Made by a program: the position numbers and the translations under genes. Below the pieces are notes generated by a model that saw nothing but the letters and a program-made list of their open reading frames with translations, was not told the DNA's origin and searched no databases. Shown here piece by piece: positions 42,574-54,383 of a stretch of 64,000 nucleotides of DNA (position 1 is the first letter of the stretch; each line of letters starts with the position of its first letter). Source of the stretch: Agarophyton chilense (lineage: Eukaryota > Rhodophyta > Florideophyceae > Gracilariales > Gracilariaceae); the NCBI GenBank assembly GCA_030374765.1, contig JARGXX010000071.1:1922001-1986000 (forward strand), given 5' to 3'.

Positions 42574-45500
42574 CCCTGCCGGATAGCGCTTTTTCAGTTA
42601 CAGGAAAGTAAATTATTTGAAAAACGTACCCAGCAAGATCAAGAGATCGCGCCGTACTTCAAACTTACGGCGAGGGTGGAAGAACAGCCACCCCTGCAAT
42701 GTTAAGAGGAATTCTGGAAGTGAGTGCCAAAATTGAAGTAAGTGCCTTGGATACCAGTTTTTCGTAACCTATAGCTCACGCTGCTAAAAAAAGGTGATGG
42801 AATAACAGGGAATAGTAACGGGCCGCTGTGGTGAAAAGAATGCGAACAGAACAAGTGATAAACGGAATCAATAATGTGTGTCAGTCAATATGTGTCCCAG
42901 TTGGGTTTCAGTGAGCTTGGTCCGGCCGAGAGTGAGTACTGGATGGGTCACACAACCAGGCTGACCAATCTTGAACGAAAAGAGGGACAGTGTTGCGTAC
43001 AATGCCCAAGGCTTTGATTTACAGACTTATTCGGCGGCCTACTGGTATACCAGCGTACGGATCTCTTCTCGAATAATTGATCGAGACTTTAGTTTTTTTC
43101 GAGTGGGTGTGCGTAGAGTGCAGTACAGAAACGTCCCTTACACGGTACTAGTTTTGCTGGGGTATGAAAACTTTTCGAATGTTTATACAAACACACTTTT
43201 CCACGGTAAAACATTCCAGCTCTTCAGTAAGGGTGCAAACGGCGATTCTATCGAAGAACGTACTCGTTGGGCGACGAGATCAAGAGACCCTAAATTGTGC
43301 GGCTATGACCAAATCGAAGAGCCATGTCATTGTGAATCATCACTTTGCGTTCGCTCCATTGCCATATCAGTAAATCCACTGAAAACGAACCAGATGAACT
43401 CCTCGCTTTGTCAGTGAGCACCAAAGAGTGGGTCACATTTAACCCACATGAACCGGAGTGTTCATCTCTAGATTTGTAAAGACAGAATCCTACCATTGGT
43501 CAACAGCCGTATTCTATAAAAAAAATTGATTGGAAGGCTGCCAAGTGGTTTTGATGCTGTGTGTTGGAATCGAGAGGCCGGAGCCACCCCCGTGCACTTC
43601 CTGTCTGCAGGCTGCGCAATTTATTTGTTTCTGTCAGCTACAGCACACGACGCAATGTACACGTAATGATGCGTGTGTCGTGCTGTGCCTCCGCCCTACA
43701 TAACGCGCACGGACGTCAACACCGTCCCTCAAACCGAGTCGCCTATGTTTTAACCCGTTCTCGTGGGGTGATGAATTTCATCACCCTTTTTTTGGGGGTG
43801 AAATTGAAGTGAGGAGGTTCCACTACACCATAGCAGGTTGAGGGAGTGCCGCTCCCGGGTGAACCTCACCCTAAATCAGAGTGAAATCACTCTACTCCTT
43901 ACCCAGTAGGACCCACTCTTGACCCCGCAGGACTCTCAGTTAAACTTAAGAAATCGCATATGTTTGCGAACGCTTCTCAACATCATGTCACGTTCCCGAC
44001 AAGAGAGCACGGTTTGCAAGACACGCTGTGCCAAAAATGATAATTGAACACATTCTTCATAACGCAGCAGTCCTCAACAACCATTTTGTTACGTTCAGTG
44101 CTACGATCCAGCCCTTCAGACACCTGCGGTACGTTCACTGTCTGACGATGACCCAGAAGCGGATTTCCATCCGTCGGAAGAGAATAGTGTCCACCCAAAT
44201 GATCGAGAACGAATGCATCCTGCATAACCTCAATAAAACAAAATTCTATCGCTAACAACAAGCAAACACAACGAATATCACGTTTTCTTTACGTTAGAAG
44301 CAGAAAAAAGGAGAATTATAGTCTTTCAAACCTTAAGAACACATAAGCTGGCAAAAAGGCACTGATTGTTCACATGAAGAGTCTGTACCTTTTCAACACC
44401 CAAAAGTCATGAACGAAGAACATTGGTGTACAGATTTTTCTTGGAACATTACACAAAAGATGAGCTTGTCGTTCTCATCAAACGCTTATAACGCGCAAAA
44501 TATTGTTGTTCATGACATACGGTCATCAGTTTTTGAAGGGAATATGTTGAATCTCTTGAATGCAGTCATTGATTTGATTACCTATACAAAATCAACCCAC
44601 GCCGACGACGAAAATGTGAACGACGAAACACGAGGACAACTCAAGCTTGACGAATAAAATTATGTGTCACCTTTTCAGTCTTTTTCAATTGACATTGATG
44701 GTATCAATGACTCATTTGGCAAGCAATTAATTTAAGAGACAAATCATAGTCTCTAACAAATAACTAAAGAAGTAGAAGAAAGAATCGGTATTAGGAATAC
44801 AATTACACCAGCTAATTTGACACGATTGAATATATTGGACCTGTTTTTTTAAGAAAATGTTTTGCTCAAGGTAGTTGCAAACGTAAATCGCGTTCTCTAA
44901 GAAAGAACACACAAACCAGATACACCTTTTAAGTTTAAGGGAGTTTTCATCTTGCATGTTTTGGCAGCATTCTACTCTTCATCAGTAAGCACCATAACCG
45001 GTAACAAAAACAAGACGTTTTTCTTTCAAATGGGCATATCTAATTCTCGATACGCATATATATATATGGTGGCCACTGTCTTGCACTGTTGTTCGAAGAC
45101 ATCGCATAGAAAGTGTCAGAGATGGGTGGTCTAACTTTCCGTAAAGGGCGAATGCAATGATCACTGAACTCGAAGATGAATTGGCGTCATTGAATATAAT
45201 CTTTCACTATGTATTTGGTGTAACAATTTTTAGTCTAGAATAAGATCATCAAAGACTGCAGTCCAGAGTAGTTGCGCAGTTGACCATGATGTCGGACGTT
45301 GATAATCTGCAGAAGGCTTTGTGACCTGTTAATCACGCAATGTGCTCCGCTTTGAATCTCGTCTTTTTAGCCATTCACTATTCTTGGCCAGACAAAAAGA
45401 CTATCGACGTATGACAGCGCTTGGTGAGGCTGATACAAGATGTACCGACCGCAGTACCGGTACAATTAATGACCTAAGATCTATTTGCTTCCGACCGCGG

Positions 45501-45716
45501 CTACAATAGAAAGGGCACTGTAGATTACGTAACAAATCGTATTGGCATTTCTGACGTAGGCATTTATAAGCGTAGTTTTGATTAATCGTTCGTTTTTGGC
45601 CAAGGGACTATTAGAAAGCGGCATAAGGGAGTGATGATGAGTGCATCAGGGTGCAGAGCAGTTTATAGCGCTAAGCAAAACACGAAAACGATAACTCGAT
45701 GAACTATTGAAGCGAT
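42574..45716. other. Gene-poor stretch with repeats and possible transposase scrap
   Basis: No credible gene. 42971-43417 is open for 148 codons without recognisable features. Around 43990-44250 the plus strand reads KMIIEHILHNAAVLNNHF then, in another frame, DDDPEADFHPSEENS, reminiscent of the end of PIF/Harbinger nucleases (AACVLHN then acidic), but this is weak. AT dinucleotide run at 45055-45068. Confidence 0.35.
43744..43930. repeat. Dispersed repeat, inverted partner at 58941-59056
   Basis: 43750-43795 (AACCCGTTCTCG, then ATGAATTTCATCAC and a T-run) matches the reverse complement of 59008-59054 at most positions. 43896-43925 (CTCCTTACCCAGTAGGACCC) resembles the reverse complement of the tandem units at 58941-59003. 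Probably two copies of one short repeat family in opposite orientation. Confidence 0.55.
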
Positions 45717-46040
45717 TTGTACCGCCAAAGCGTGAGTGGCATTATAAACGTAATGTATCATAACAATGATCGCCTGTTTTTCGCACGGCAGTTTACTCCC
45801 ATTCCAAAAGCTTGGTTTTCGGAAGTACTACTCCCTAAAACCAAGCTTTTGGAAAAAGCTCTCTGCCAACGTTTGTCCTTAAGAAAGACAACCGCAGGCA
45901 GAGAGCTCTTCCACTTGATATTTGACCGTTCACTGTCCAAAAACGGTACGGAAAGTAGCACAACAGGATTTTTTGGCACTACATCAATGGAAAGAATGAA
46001 GGTTATGCAAGCGTTTCCAGAAGTTGTAGAAATCACAATC
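45717..46040 (+). pseudogene. Possible MULE/ZSWIM-type transposase fragment
   Basis: An open frame that stops at the left edge of E2. Its end reads GFFGTTSMERMKVMQAFPEV followed by VEIT, resembling the block before the first catalytic Asp of MULE-type and ZSWIM transposases (FPEVxxxDxTY). The continuation is not found right of E2 (58171 onward). Much of the fragment overlaps strong hairpins (45804-45907), so the reading is tentative. Confidence 0.3.
45804..45907. repeat. Two consecutive perfect hairpins
   Basis: CCAAAAGCTTGGTTTT (45804-45819) pairs with AAAACCAAGCTTTTGG (45837-45852), 16 bp, 17-base loop. AGCTCTCTGCC (45857-45867) pairs with GGCAGAGAGCT (45897-45907), 11 bp, with partial pairing (TTGTC and GACAA) inside the 29-base loop. 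Confidence 0.85.
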
Positions 46041-46675
46041 TGTCGTATAGTGGCAGAAGGTTTGACCTTTGAGGTTGTCAATATACTACACTGACCTTGT
46101 ACGTGGTGGAGGCGAGGGTTCATCGGCCACGCAGCTCCGGGCGAGCTACCATCCAGGTGTTGTCAGCCACGTGTAATGTTGACATGTACTTTCTGGTTGA
46201 GTGATTGTTAGTACTTGTCATTGTAATTATACTTATTTTAGTACAGTGGTGGAGTGGCTACCTGGCACTGTAGCTAGTGCTGGCCAGGTCTCTGACACTA
46301 GGTCAGAGACCGTATCTTTCTGGCACCTCCCGGGTGATTTGGAGAGTGCAGTCCACTTCACATAGGGAACTGCACCTCCCCCATCCTAATCTGATAAAGA
46401 CAGGCATCACTTGGGTCACGACTATACCTTTTGGTTCATCGTTTCTCAACTACCACACAGGCTTTCCCGGCGCGTCGACGCCTACCATCGTTCACCTACA
46501 CGGTATAGGCTAGTTTCCCCGCCGTTTGCCCCTGTGGGTTTTCACGGTGCCCTGTTACCATCGAGGTTTACTACGTCCACCTTCTAAGGTTGAGCGTCAA
46601 CACGCTCCCTACGGTTGAGCGTCACTACGCTCCCGAGACAAGACAGGAGCATACCCCAGAGGTGATTGTACGACA
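46041..46675 (+). repeat. E2 5' LTR
   Basis: 635 bp, TG to CA with 7-bp inverted ends, partner of 57537-58170. Confidence 0.9.
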
Positions 46676-46678
46676 TTT

Positions 46679-46695
46679 TGGTCTCCCTACTTAGA
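46679..46695 (+). other. E2 primer-binding site
   Basis: TGGTCTCCCTACTTAGA, three bases after the LTR, differing at one base from the E1 site. The corresponding tRNA was not identified. Confidence 0.7.
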
Positions 46696-46822
46696 AAGTA
46701 TTTTTAGGTTTCGTCGTACCTTCACAGTTCAAACGAGATGCCGAGGAGGATTGGACGCTCGTACACCTATTTGGTTACAGGAAATCCCGCAAAGCAATAC
46801 AGGATACCACTATTGGTCACAA

Positions 46823-49033
46823 ATGGAACGACCTAAAAGGAATACGCGTGGTGCGAGCGCCTCGCCAAACCATAAGGGTCCTAGAGGAGCCCCATCGGCT
46901 CAACAGATTCTGGAAAACCCCGAGGAGCTGCTCCGGCATCCTCGGGACAAAACCGTAAAGGTACATGGTCCACCGCCTGTGGCAACGGAACCTTAAAGAG
47001 AATTGCCAATTGAGGTTGCAGCGGAGGAGCTATGGCCTCAGTTCGAAGAGCGAGCGAAAGCGCTCGTCAGCCTCGCGGTCGAGGATGCATTAACTTTAAA
47101 GGAGAAGTCGAATACCCGGATGGTGCTGCCCTCAATGGACGTCGATGCATTTACCCGTATTGTGGTTGACCGAGCAGCTCAAGAGCTATCGGAAAGGATA
47201 CCTGAAATGTAGAAACAGTATCTCTTTACAGGTGCTAGGGAGCATGTTTACCGCGCTGTGCAGGACCTTTGGGTTTCCGAGGGATTCGCAGAATCCCGAC
47301 CTCTACAGGTGAACATCGCAAAGCGCATACCACAAGGGTTCCAAATGGGTCATTCCGCCCATTCCAAACACTTACCTACTGATAGTGAGTACCTACAAGG
47401 TCCAAGGCAGAGTCAAGAGGTCCCGGGGAAGGTAGATTCTCAAGACATTTACCTGCCACCAATTACAGGTTTCGTTCAAAAGGATACCCATGGAGGTGGT
47501 CCCGAGGACGATTCGTCTGACTCGTGGGATGAGCGACGAAGAAACCGAAAAGGGAAGAAGCGGAGGCCGAAGAGGGGAAAGAATCGAGAGGATGATTCAG
47601 ACCCCGACTCGTCATACTCCAGTTCCGATACGAGTTCATCGTCGGATGATGACCGTAAAGGTAAGAAGAAGAAGAAACAGAACAGGTCGACGAAGAAGTC
47701 GCCGAAAAAGAACCCAAAAGGTAAGAAGGGATACAATGAGTCGCCCGACTCTGAGTCGGACACCGAAATGGACCTGGAGGTGCACCAACCGTTGAACGAT
47801 ATGTTCACCAAAGCGGTTGATTACAGGACTTATCGGTTGATCAACAAGTCTTCTGAATACACCCAAGAGGTTTCTCAGAAGATTACTAAGCACCACAAGA
47901 AGCTCAGCTTCAAAATGGGTGAGACAACCTTCACAGGTACGGATCCTATTGCGGTAATTGAGTTTCTACAGAAGTTCAAGATTGCATGTGACCAAAATGG
48001 TTTTTCCAAGGACGCTGCTATGTGGCTATTTCAGTTTTACCTTAAAGGACGGGCATACTACTTGCTGCACGGTAGGCTCCACGGCAATACCTTAGCGATG
48101 GATGAGGGTGGCACAGAGATGTTGGAGTCATACCCAGAGGTGGTCAGTTTCCTTTTAAAAACATACGCCACTGATGAGGTTATCCAAGAGGCTTACTCGG
48201 AAGTTCTCGCTTACCATCAAAGGTCTGGGAAAACCGAATCGAAGTTTTCGCTCGCGCTTTGGAATCTGGCAACCCGTTGTGGTAATGTGTTCATTACCTC
48301 TAAGTTAAAGTCGCTATTTGCCGACAATGTCGACAAAGCGATCCGTTCCCAGGTACGCAATTACCTGGACACTAACCGAAAGGTAGACTACAATGGGCTG
48401 GCTCGATACTCCCAGGGCCTTGGAGATACCACTCGGATAAAAAGGAGACAAGCCGTGCCTCCAGCCTCGAAGGATAAATCGAAAAGGTCTGTCTTGGAAA
48501 TTGAAGACACCACAACCTCAGAGGTTCGCTCGCACATCGAAGTACCTCCAGGGACCGCTATCCACTTGGTGGCGACCCAGGGGCGGTTCTCGAAACCTTC
48601 GACAGTAGGAAATTGGTCGTCAACGCGTACACCAAACTGGGTACCATCGCCGCCAAGTGCGATGAGCTCGCAGAGGATGCAGGGAGCGAGCTCCCATAAC
48701 TCGCCACCCCCATCCTAGGTCACTGCTTCTACCAACCAGGTTTCGAGTCGCCCCTCAATGGTAACGCGAGACCCCCAAACTGGATGCCTCGTTTGCTGGT
48801 TTTGTCTCGCGACAAACCATTTGGCAAACACTTGCGCTAACTTACCTCCAGGGATGAGAGACCAGTTTATTCAGGCTGGCATGCAGAATCACCAACGCCT
48901 CTATGGGTCTTCAACGCAAGCACCAAATAGATTCCAACCCCGTACACCGGTACAGGTCAATACCATCGAGGAAACACCAAACTTGGACTCCACCCCTCCC
49001 GTACAGGAGGAAAACACCGAACGGTTGGCGTAA
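46823..49033 (+). pseudogene. E2 gag, three in-frame stops
   Basis: One frame from ATG 46823 to TAA 49031-49033, interrupted by TAA 46994, TAG 47210 and TAG 48716. The N-terminal part is followed by a basic/acidic Ser-Asp-Lys region (47505-47760). The capsid-like part has the FTGTDPIAVIEFL motif, also seen in E1, and FQFYLKGRAYYLL. A zinc knuckle CWFCLATNHLANTC (C-x2-C-x4-H-x4-C) lies at about 48794. The stop overlaps the pol ATG as TAATG. Confidence 0.87.
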
Positions 49034-50820
49034 TGGCCGAACCCAACCTGCAATTGGAAGGCCAATCGATACCCAGAACCTTGGAGGTGGAAGAGAACAC
49101 GGCACAACCAGTTCCAGTTTGTCATATGAAGTACAACAACTATAAAGTACGTGCTTCAATGTGTTTCTCCGATCGCCTTGCGGTTTTGGTCACCTGCGTG
49201 TTGGATACGGGGGCCGGCCCAAACGTCCTGAACTCCCGCGTCATACCTGAGGCGGTACTTCGGAACTTGAGCCGACCTCCCGACAACAACCCGCTGGTGG
49301 ACGCAAATGAGCGCCCATTAAACCTTCGAGGTATGCTCACCGCAGTGGTGCAGCTCGGATACCTCAAGGTAAGACTGCAATTCTTTGTTGTCGACCGTTT
49401 ATCAACAGACTGCCTACTAGGTACGAACTTCATTTACAGACATGTCAAAGCAATCCTTCCTGGTTCCCGTACCGTCGCCCTACGTCACGGGGGACGAATT
49501 GCCATTTTAGGTAATACGGAAACCAAACGGGGATGGTTCGTCAAACCGAAGAAGAGAATATCCACCGAAACGGTCTCCAACAAAGTGCGCATTACCAAAC
49601 AGGTTGTTATCCCGCCAATGCACCAAATATTGGTACCGGTGTCGTTTGCGACCCCCGGGCTGGTCATACTACAAAACCATCCGAGGTTGGCACATGGACA
49701 CCTCACCTTGATGGCCAACGGGATTGTCGACAACATCCCAAATCAACCCTTTAAGGTGTGTCTCAGTAACTTCAGCAGTCACGACGTGAAGTTGCCGAAA
49801 AATACCAATGTTGGCATCGCACTACCCGCACCACAAGGGGTCTTCACCGTAGCTCACACTGATCTCGGCGATGTCGCCTTCGGTAAGGAAGGGGGGTGCC
49901 CAAATGCGTCCACAACCACAAAGGTATCGATAAATACCAACTTGGAACCAAAGCTAACCGATAAGGCATCGGTAGACAAAGAAGATGAACCGGACCCTGA
50001 GACGAAATGGCAAGAGACAGTCAAGATCGGTGAAGAAAACGGCCAACTGCGGGGCCGTATTATCGATCTTCTGAAGGAGTTCGGAACCAGGTGGTCAGGC
50101 CATCTGGGCCAAATTGAGGCCACACAGCATCGCATCGAGCTCCTCCCTGATTCGAAGCCGATTCATCAGCAACCATACCGAGCAGGTCCGAAGGCGAGAG
50201 AGATAGAACTCAAAGAAGTGGAGCGAATGCTCCAAGAAGGGGTAATTGAACCAGCCAACTCAGATTGGGCTAGTCCCGTGGTTATGGTTCAGAAGGAAGG
50301 GGCTAACCGTATGAGGTATTGTGTGGACTACAGGAGGCTCAATAGCGTGACCATCAGGGATTCGTACCCGATACCTAGAATAGATGAGTGCATCGACTCC
50401 TTGGGAGATGCGCAGATATTTACCACGTTGGATGCCAATTGTGGTTATTGGCAGGTACCCGTAGGTGAAGAAGATCGAGACAAAACGACCTTCACGTGCC
50501 ATGCGGGTTTGTTTCGCTTCACGCGGATGCCTTTCGGGTTACGCAATGCTCCAGCCACCTTTCAAAGGGCGCTGGACATCATTCTTTCAAAGGTTAAATG
50601 GACAACCGCCTTGGTATACATCGATGATGTAATCATCTATTCCAGATCGGTAGAAGAGAATTTTGCACACGTACGCACCCTACTAACCCTCCTAGCTGAT
50701 GCGGGGGTGACGCTGAAGCTACGCAAATGCGTCTTCTTTACAAGAACGGTTGAATACCTGGGCCACATCATAGGCCCTGGTACCATAGAGGTTGCGCCGA
50801 GCAACATTAGAGCCGTATAG
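49033..50820 (+). CDS. E2 protease and reverse transcriptase
   Basis: Begins with ATG at 49033, sharing its A with the last base of the gag stop. Protease motif VLDTGAGPNVLN and DCLLGTNF. RT has YCVDYRRLNSVTIRDSYPIP, DANCGYWQVPV, MPFGLRNAPATFQRAL and the catalytic YIDDVIIYS. The frame ends at TAG 50818-50820, where E1 has a Lys, and continues after it. Confidence 0.93.
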   Translation: MAEPNLQLEGQSIPRTLEVEENTAQPVPVCHMKYNNYKVRASMCFSDRLAVLVTCVLDTGAGPNVLNSRVIPEAVLRNLSRPPDNNPLVDANERPLNLRGMLTAVVQLGYLKVRLQFFVVDRLSTDCLLGTNFIYRHVKAILPGSRTVALRHGGRIAILGNTETKRGWFVKPKKRISTETVSNKVRITKQVVIPPMHQILVPVSFATPGLVILQNHPRLAHGHLTLMANGIVDNIPNQPFKVCLSNFSSHDVKLPKNTNVGIALPAPQGVFTVAHTDLGDVAFGKEGGCPNASTTTKVSINTNLEPKLTDKASVDKEDEPDPETKWQETVKIGEENGQLRGRIIDLLKEFGTRWSGHLGQIEATQHRIELLPDSKPIHQQPYRAGPKAREIELKEVERMLQEGVIEPANSDWASPVVMVQKEGANRMRYCVDYRRLNSVTIRDSYPIPRIDECIDSLGDAQIFTTLDANCGYWQVPVGEEDRDKTTFTCHAGLFRFTRMPFGLRNAPATFQRALDIILSKVKWTTALVYIDDVIIYSRSVEENFAHVRTLLTLLADAGVTLKLRKCVFFTRTVEYLGHIIGPGTIEVAPSNIRAV

Positions 50821-52556
50821 GAGGTCAAGTTGCCACGATCCCAGACAGACGTACGATCCTTTATAGGTTTATGTAACGTCTATCGTCGCTTCGTGAAGGG
50901 ATTCGCGAAAATAGCGGCTCCCCTCAATAAGAAGCTCCAGAAAGGTGAACCTGAACGGTTTGAGAATCTATCGAACGACGAAATGGATACCTTTGAGGAA
51001 TTGAAACGAGCGCTGTTGTCGCCGCCAATCTTAGCGTTACCGAAAACAGGTCTACCGTACACGCTGGATACAGATGCAATCCATGCCCAAATTGGTTGTT
51101 GTCTCACGCAGGAGCAGCACAACCGAGACAAATTACCTATTGGATAATGGAGCCGAGCTATGAATGAGGCGGACCAGAACTACACGGTACCCGAGAAGGA
51201 ATGTCTAGCAGTAGTGTGGAGCATGTTGATGCTCCGTCCATAGCTGTATGTCGATCGCTTTACGTTGCGCACGGACCACGACGCCTTAAGGTGGATCCTC
51301 GGACTCGCAGATGCGTCTGGTAGAATTTCCCGTTGGAGGTTGAGACTGTCGGACTTTGAATAAGACGTACAGTACTGTCCAGGTATCAAGCACAACATAG
51401 CTGACGCTATGTCACGCTTAAACACCTCAGGGTTAGAGACTGAACCGGTGGAAGATGATATCCCTTGCTTTTTGGTGTCATCAAACCAAAATGGTACCGG
51501 CGAACACCTAGAAAGATGTTGGGACTTACCTGAAGAAGGTGCCTTGCGGAACACCGACATGGGGACGCAGATACTGAGCCTAGAGGAAAGGAACGTCATG
51601 CCCGTAACTCGAGAGGAATTTCTACGAGAACAGGCCCAGGATGCGTACTGCAGAACCCTGGCTGACCAAATTGGTTTCAAAGGATCACCGTTCGATGTGG
51701 ACCACAAAGGGTACATCGTGAGAAGGTCAACCTTGGATGGTAGCCTTCAAAAGGTGGTTCCGAAGGCACTGCGCCCGAGAGTCTTGTATCTCGCGCACTA
51801 CCCGCGATTATCGGGACACCCCGGTGCGACCAGGATGTATTACACCTTGAAGCACCGGTTCTATTGGCCTCATACGGCCCATGATGTCTATACCTTTGTA
51901 GGTCAATGCGAATCTTGTGTTCGTGCCCGCAGTGGTATTCGAAAGCATCGAAAGTACCTCAAGCTGTTCCCTGCAGCGGGTCCGCTGGAGTTCGTAGCGA
52001 TAGACCTGCTAGGACCATTTCCCAAAACCAAGAATGGGTATCAGCACATTCTAGTGATCACCGACAGGTTCTCGAAGCTCACGAGAGCGATACTTTTAAA
52101 GTAGACGAAGTCAACCACGCTGGCGATCGCATTCCTCAACAATTGGGTCTACCCGTATTGTGCACCACTGTACCTACTTACCGATAATGGTTCAAACTTG
52201 GCATCGAAGTTCTTCGAAGCAGTCTGTAACCTCTTGGGTATCAAGCACTATTTCACTACTGCCTACCACCCGCAGACGAACAGACAGGTCGAGTGCTTTA
52301 TCCACACATTGGTCTCAAGGCTACGATACTATACGGGAGAGCACCAAACTGGGTGGGATGAGCTGGTGCAACCGCTCACCTACTCCTATAACCTTCAGGT
52401 ACACCGGTCTACGCAGACCACTCCCTTTGATTTGGTTCTTTCGCGACACCCCCCAGGTATTGTAGTGCATGGAGATCAAACCACCAGCGCTGCAGCTGGC
52501 ACACTGACCCCTGCCCAAGTCAAGCGGAATACCCTTGTGAGGTTGAGGAGGGCTCT
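50821..52556 (+). pseudogene. E2 RT thumb, RNase H and integrase core, stop-riddled
   Basis: Same frame as 49033 throughout, with TAA 51145, TAG 51241, TAA 51361 and TAG 52102. SFIGLCNVYRRFVKGFAKIA (RT connection), RNase H with DTDAIHAQIG and RTDHDALRWIL, integrase zinc finger ending CESCVRA, core AIDLLGPF, LLTDNGSNLASKFF and YHPQTNRQVE. The catalytic series is intact at residue level. The frame is cut at 52562 by a solo LTR. Confidence 0.9.
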
Positions 52557-52561
52557 CAAAC

Positions 52562-53484
52562 TGTGGAGCAAAACCCGGCGACGGGAAGTGCTCTCAAGGT
52601 GTTCGAAGCCTTGCTCCCTGGGGGAGGCAGACTCAGAGACAGAGCCCTCCGTTCCACCCGTAGTGTGGGGTGTAACTCCCACGGGGGATTCCGGCAGTAT
52701 CGGCGGAGGTGAGTGGTAGAAACCGTTGGGTCGGGAATGGGTCTGGGTATCCCAAAGAATGGGGGAAAATCCGGCGAAGAGGAAAAACGGGGCGAGGGTC
52801 GGGCACTAACAGGCACCGGACCCGAGAACCAGAGAAGTGGCGAAACAACAAAAGAAACCCAATACAGGGGCGAAAACCTGTCCTCGAAAGGAAACACAAA
52901 AAGCACGCAACAAGTAAGCAGAACCCCCACGGAATATCGTGCACGCAGGTCGTCTGAGCGGTCCCAAGGGGGTGGTTGCACTGAACCCAAACGTGGGCAC
53001 TCTCCAAGTGGAGTCGTGTCCCTACGCAGGCGTTGCTAACCAGAGCCCGTTCCGGGTTGTAAGGCCGAAACGATGGCGACGAAGAACCTCTAAAGGCATC
53101 GAAGACCAACCTTGGTTCCCATTTACTCTGAGCTTCGGACTGTCAGATCTCGTCTCCCTAAGTAGGGCCCACTAACTAAACTCTACTAATTACAGTAGTG
53201 CACACCTGCTCAGGGCCATACACGTGGAGATCACACTGTCAGGGCCCAAAAGTCCAACGTTCTAACAAATATCCGAAAATCGGTGCCAAAATTAAGCCAC
53301 GTGTATCACGGGGCCAATCCAACCATGGGCCATCCGAATCCTCCCTTCATAGGCGAACTCTAACCAGAAAACAGTGCCACCTCAGCACACCTTAGAGGGG
53401 ATCATAGTCATAGCCCTCGGAGGGTTCAACCCTCATTCTATGAGTTGCATCTTCAAGTATCCCCTAACTGGGCTTTGCTCTACA
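52562..53484 (+). mobile_element. Solo LTR of the E1 family inside E2
   Basis: 923 bp, strongly similar along its whole length to the E1 LTRs, same orientation in plus-strand terms as 1555-2468. Flanked by CAAAC at 52557-52561 and 53485-53489. Removing 928 bp restores the integrase frame (RRALK to HAESRLTAA). Confidence 0.93.
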
Positions 53485-53489
53485 CAAAC

Positions 53490-54223
53490 ATGCAGAAAGC
53501 CGCCTCACTGCAGCCCAGAAGAGGTACAAGGCCGACTACGACCGTATGGTAACCAAAGTGGTCTCTGTATCTTCGGGACAATATGTCTACATAGACAACC
53601 CACCTTCAGGTAAAAGACCACGACCGGGTGATGAATCAGACGATGAAGCTACTGGAAGTGATATCAATTCGAAGCTTCTACCCAAATCAGTGGGACCTTA
53701 TAAGGTATTGAACGCATCAGACCACACCGTTACGGTTGAACAAGATGGAATACCGAATAAGATATCAATTGACCGTATTACGGTAGCACCTGGAACGGTT
53801 CAACATCGCATTGAGGCAGGCACCTCAGCCCGAGAGCCCAGAGCTGTAGCTCTGCGCACCAGACCCTCGGAGGACCCCACCCCAATTGAGGTGAACGATG
53901 ACCTTCAACGTGATGATCAGGATTACAACCCTCTAACAGGGACGGAAATTGAATCTCAAACGGTAAAAGCGGGAGCTCCCAACTCGGAACATATGAACCC
54001 TAAAGGTAGCGCTTCCCCGAAAGATTAGAACCAAACCTCAGATGAATTTCCCGTTGACCGTCTGGTAGGCCACATGCGAACCTACAATGGTCTGAAGTAC
54101 ACTGTAAGGTGGTACGGCTGGGGCCCAGAAGGGGAGACCCTCGAACCCCCAGCCGCAATATCCCCACACTTCCGTATCAGGTATTGGCGCCGTCACAAGG
54201 AGCCGATGCCTGCAGACCGCTAA
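53490..54223 (+). pseudogene. E2 integrase GPY module and chromodomain
   Basis: Integrase tail RYKADYDRM, then LLPKSVGPYKVLNASDHTV (GPY module) and DRITVAPGTV, an acidic linker, TAG 54026-54028, then FPVDRLVGHMRTYNGLKYTV and RWYGWGPEGETLEP, a chromodomain with the aromatic RWYGW block. Ends at TAA 54221-54223. Only 160 bp separate it from the stop of the antisense ORF. Confidence 0.87.
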
Positions 54224-54383
54224 CCTTAGACCTTCGTGGTACTCAGGCCTAAGAAAGGGGGAGAGAAGACGTCGTTTTCCGCAGAAGGTGGACGCATATG
54301 CGTGTCAGATTATCTACAAGGGAGGACACGAAAGAACAACCAAATGTAACAGTAGAGGAGACAAGAAGAGACATTAATTTACT
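54224..54383. other. E2 convergent gap with purine tract
   Basis: Between pol and the antisense ORF; contains AAGAAAGGGGGAGAGAAGAC (54251-54270), purine-rich on the sense strand like the tract at the same place in E1. Confidence 0.55.

Noticed and set aside
42971..43417. 148-codon plus-strand ORF as a gene
   Set aside because: No recognisable motif, no neighbours in its favour, AT-rich decayed surroundings; left as intergenic.
43983..44261. PIF/Harbinger transposase end
   Set aside because: Only a short LHN-like block and an acidic tail in two frames; too weak to annotate as a feature of its own.
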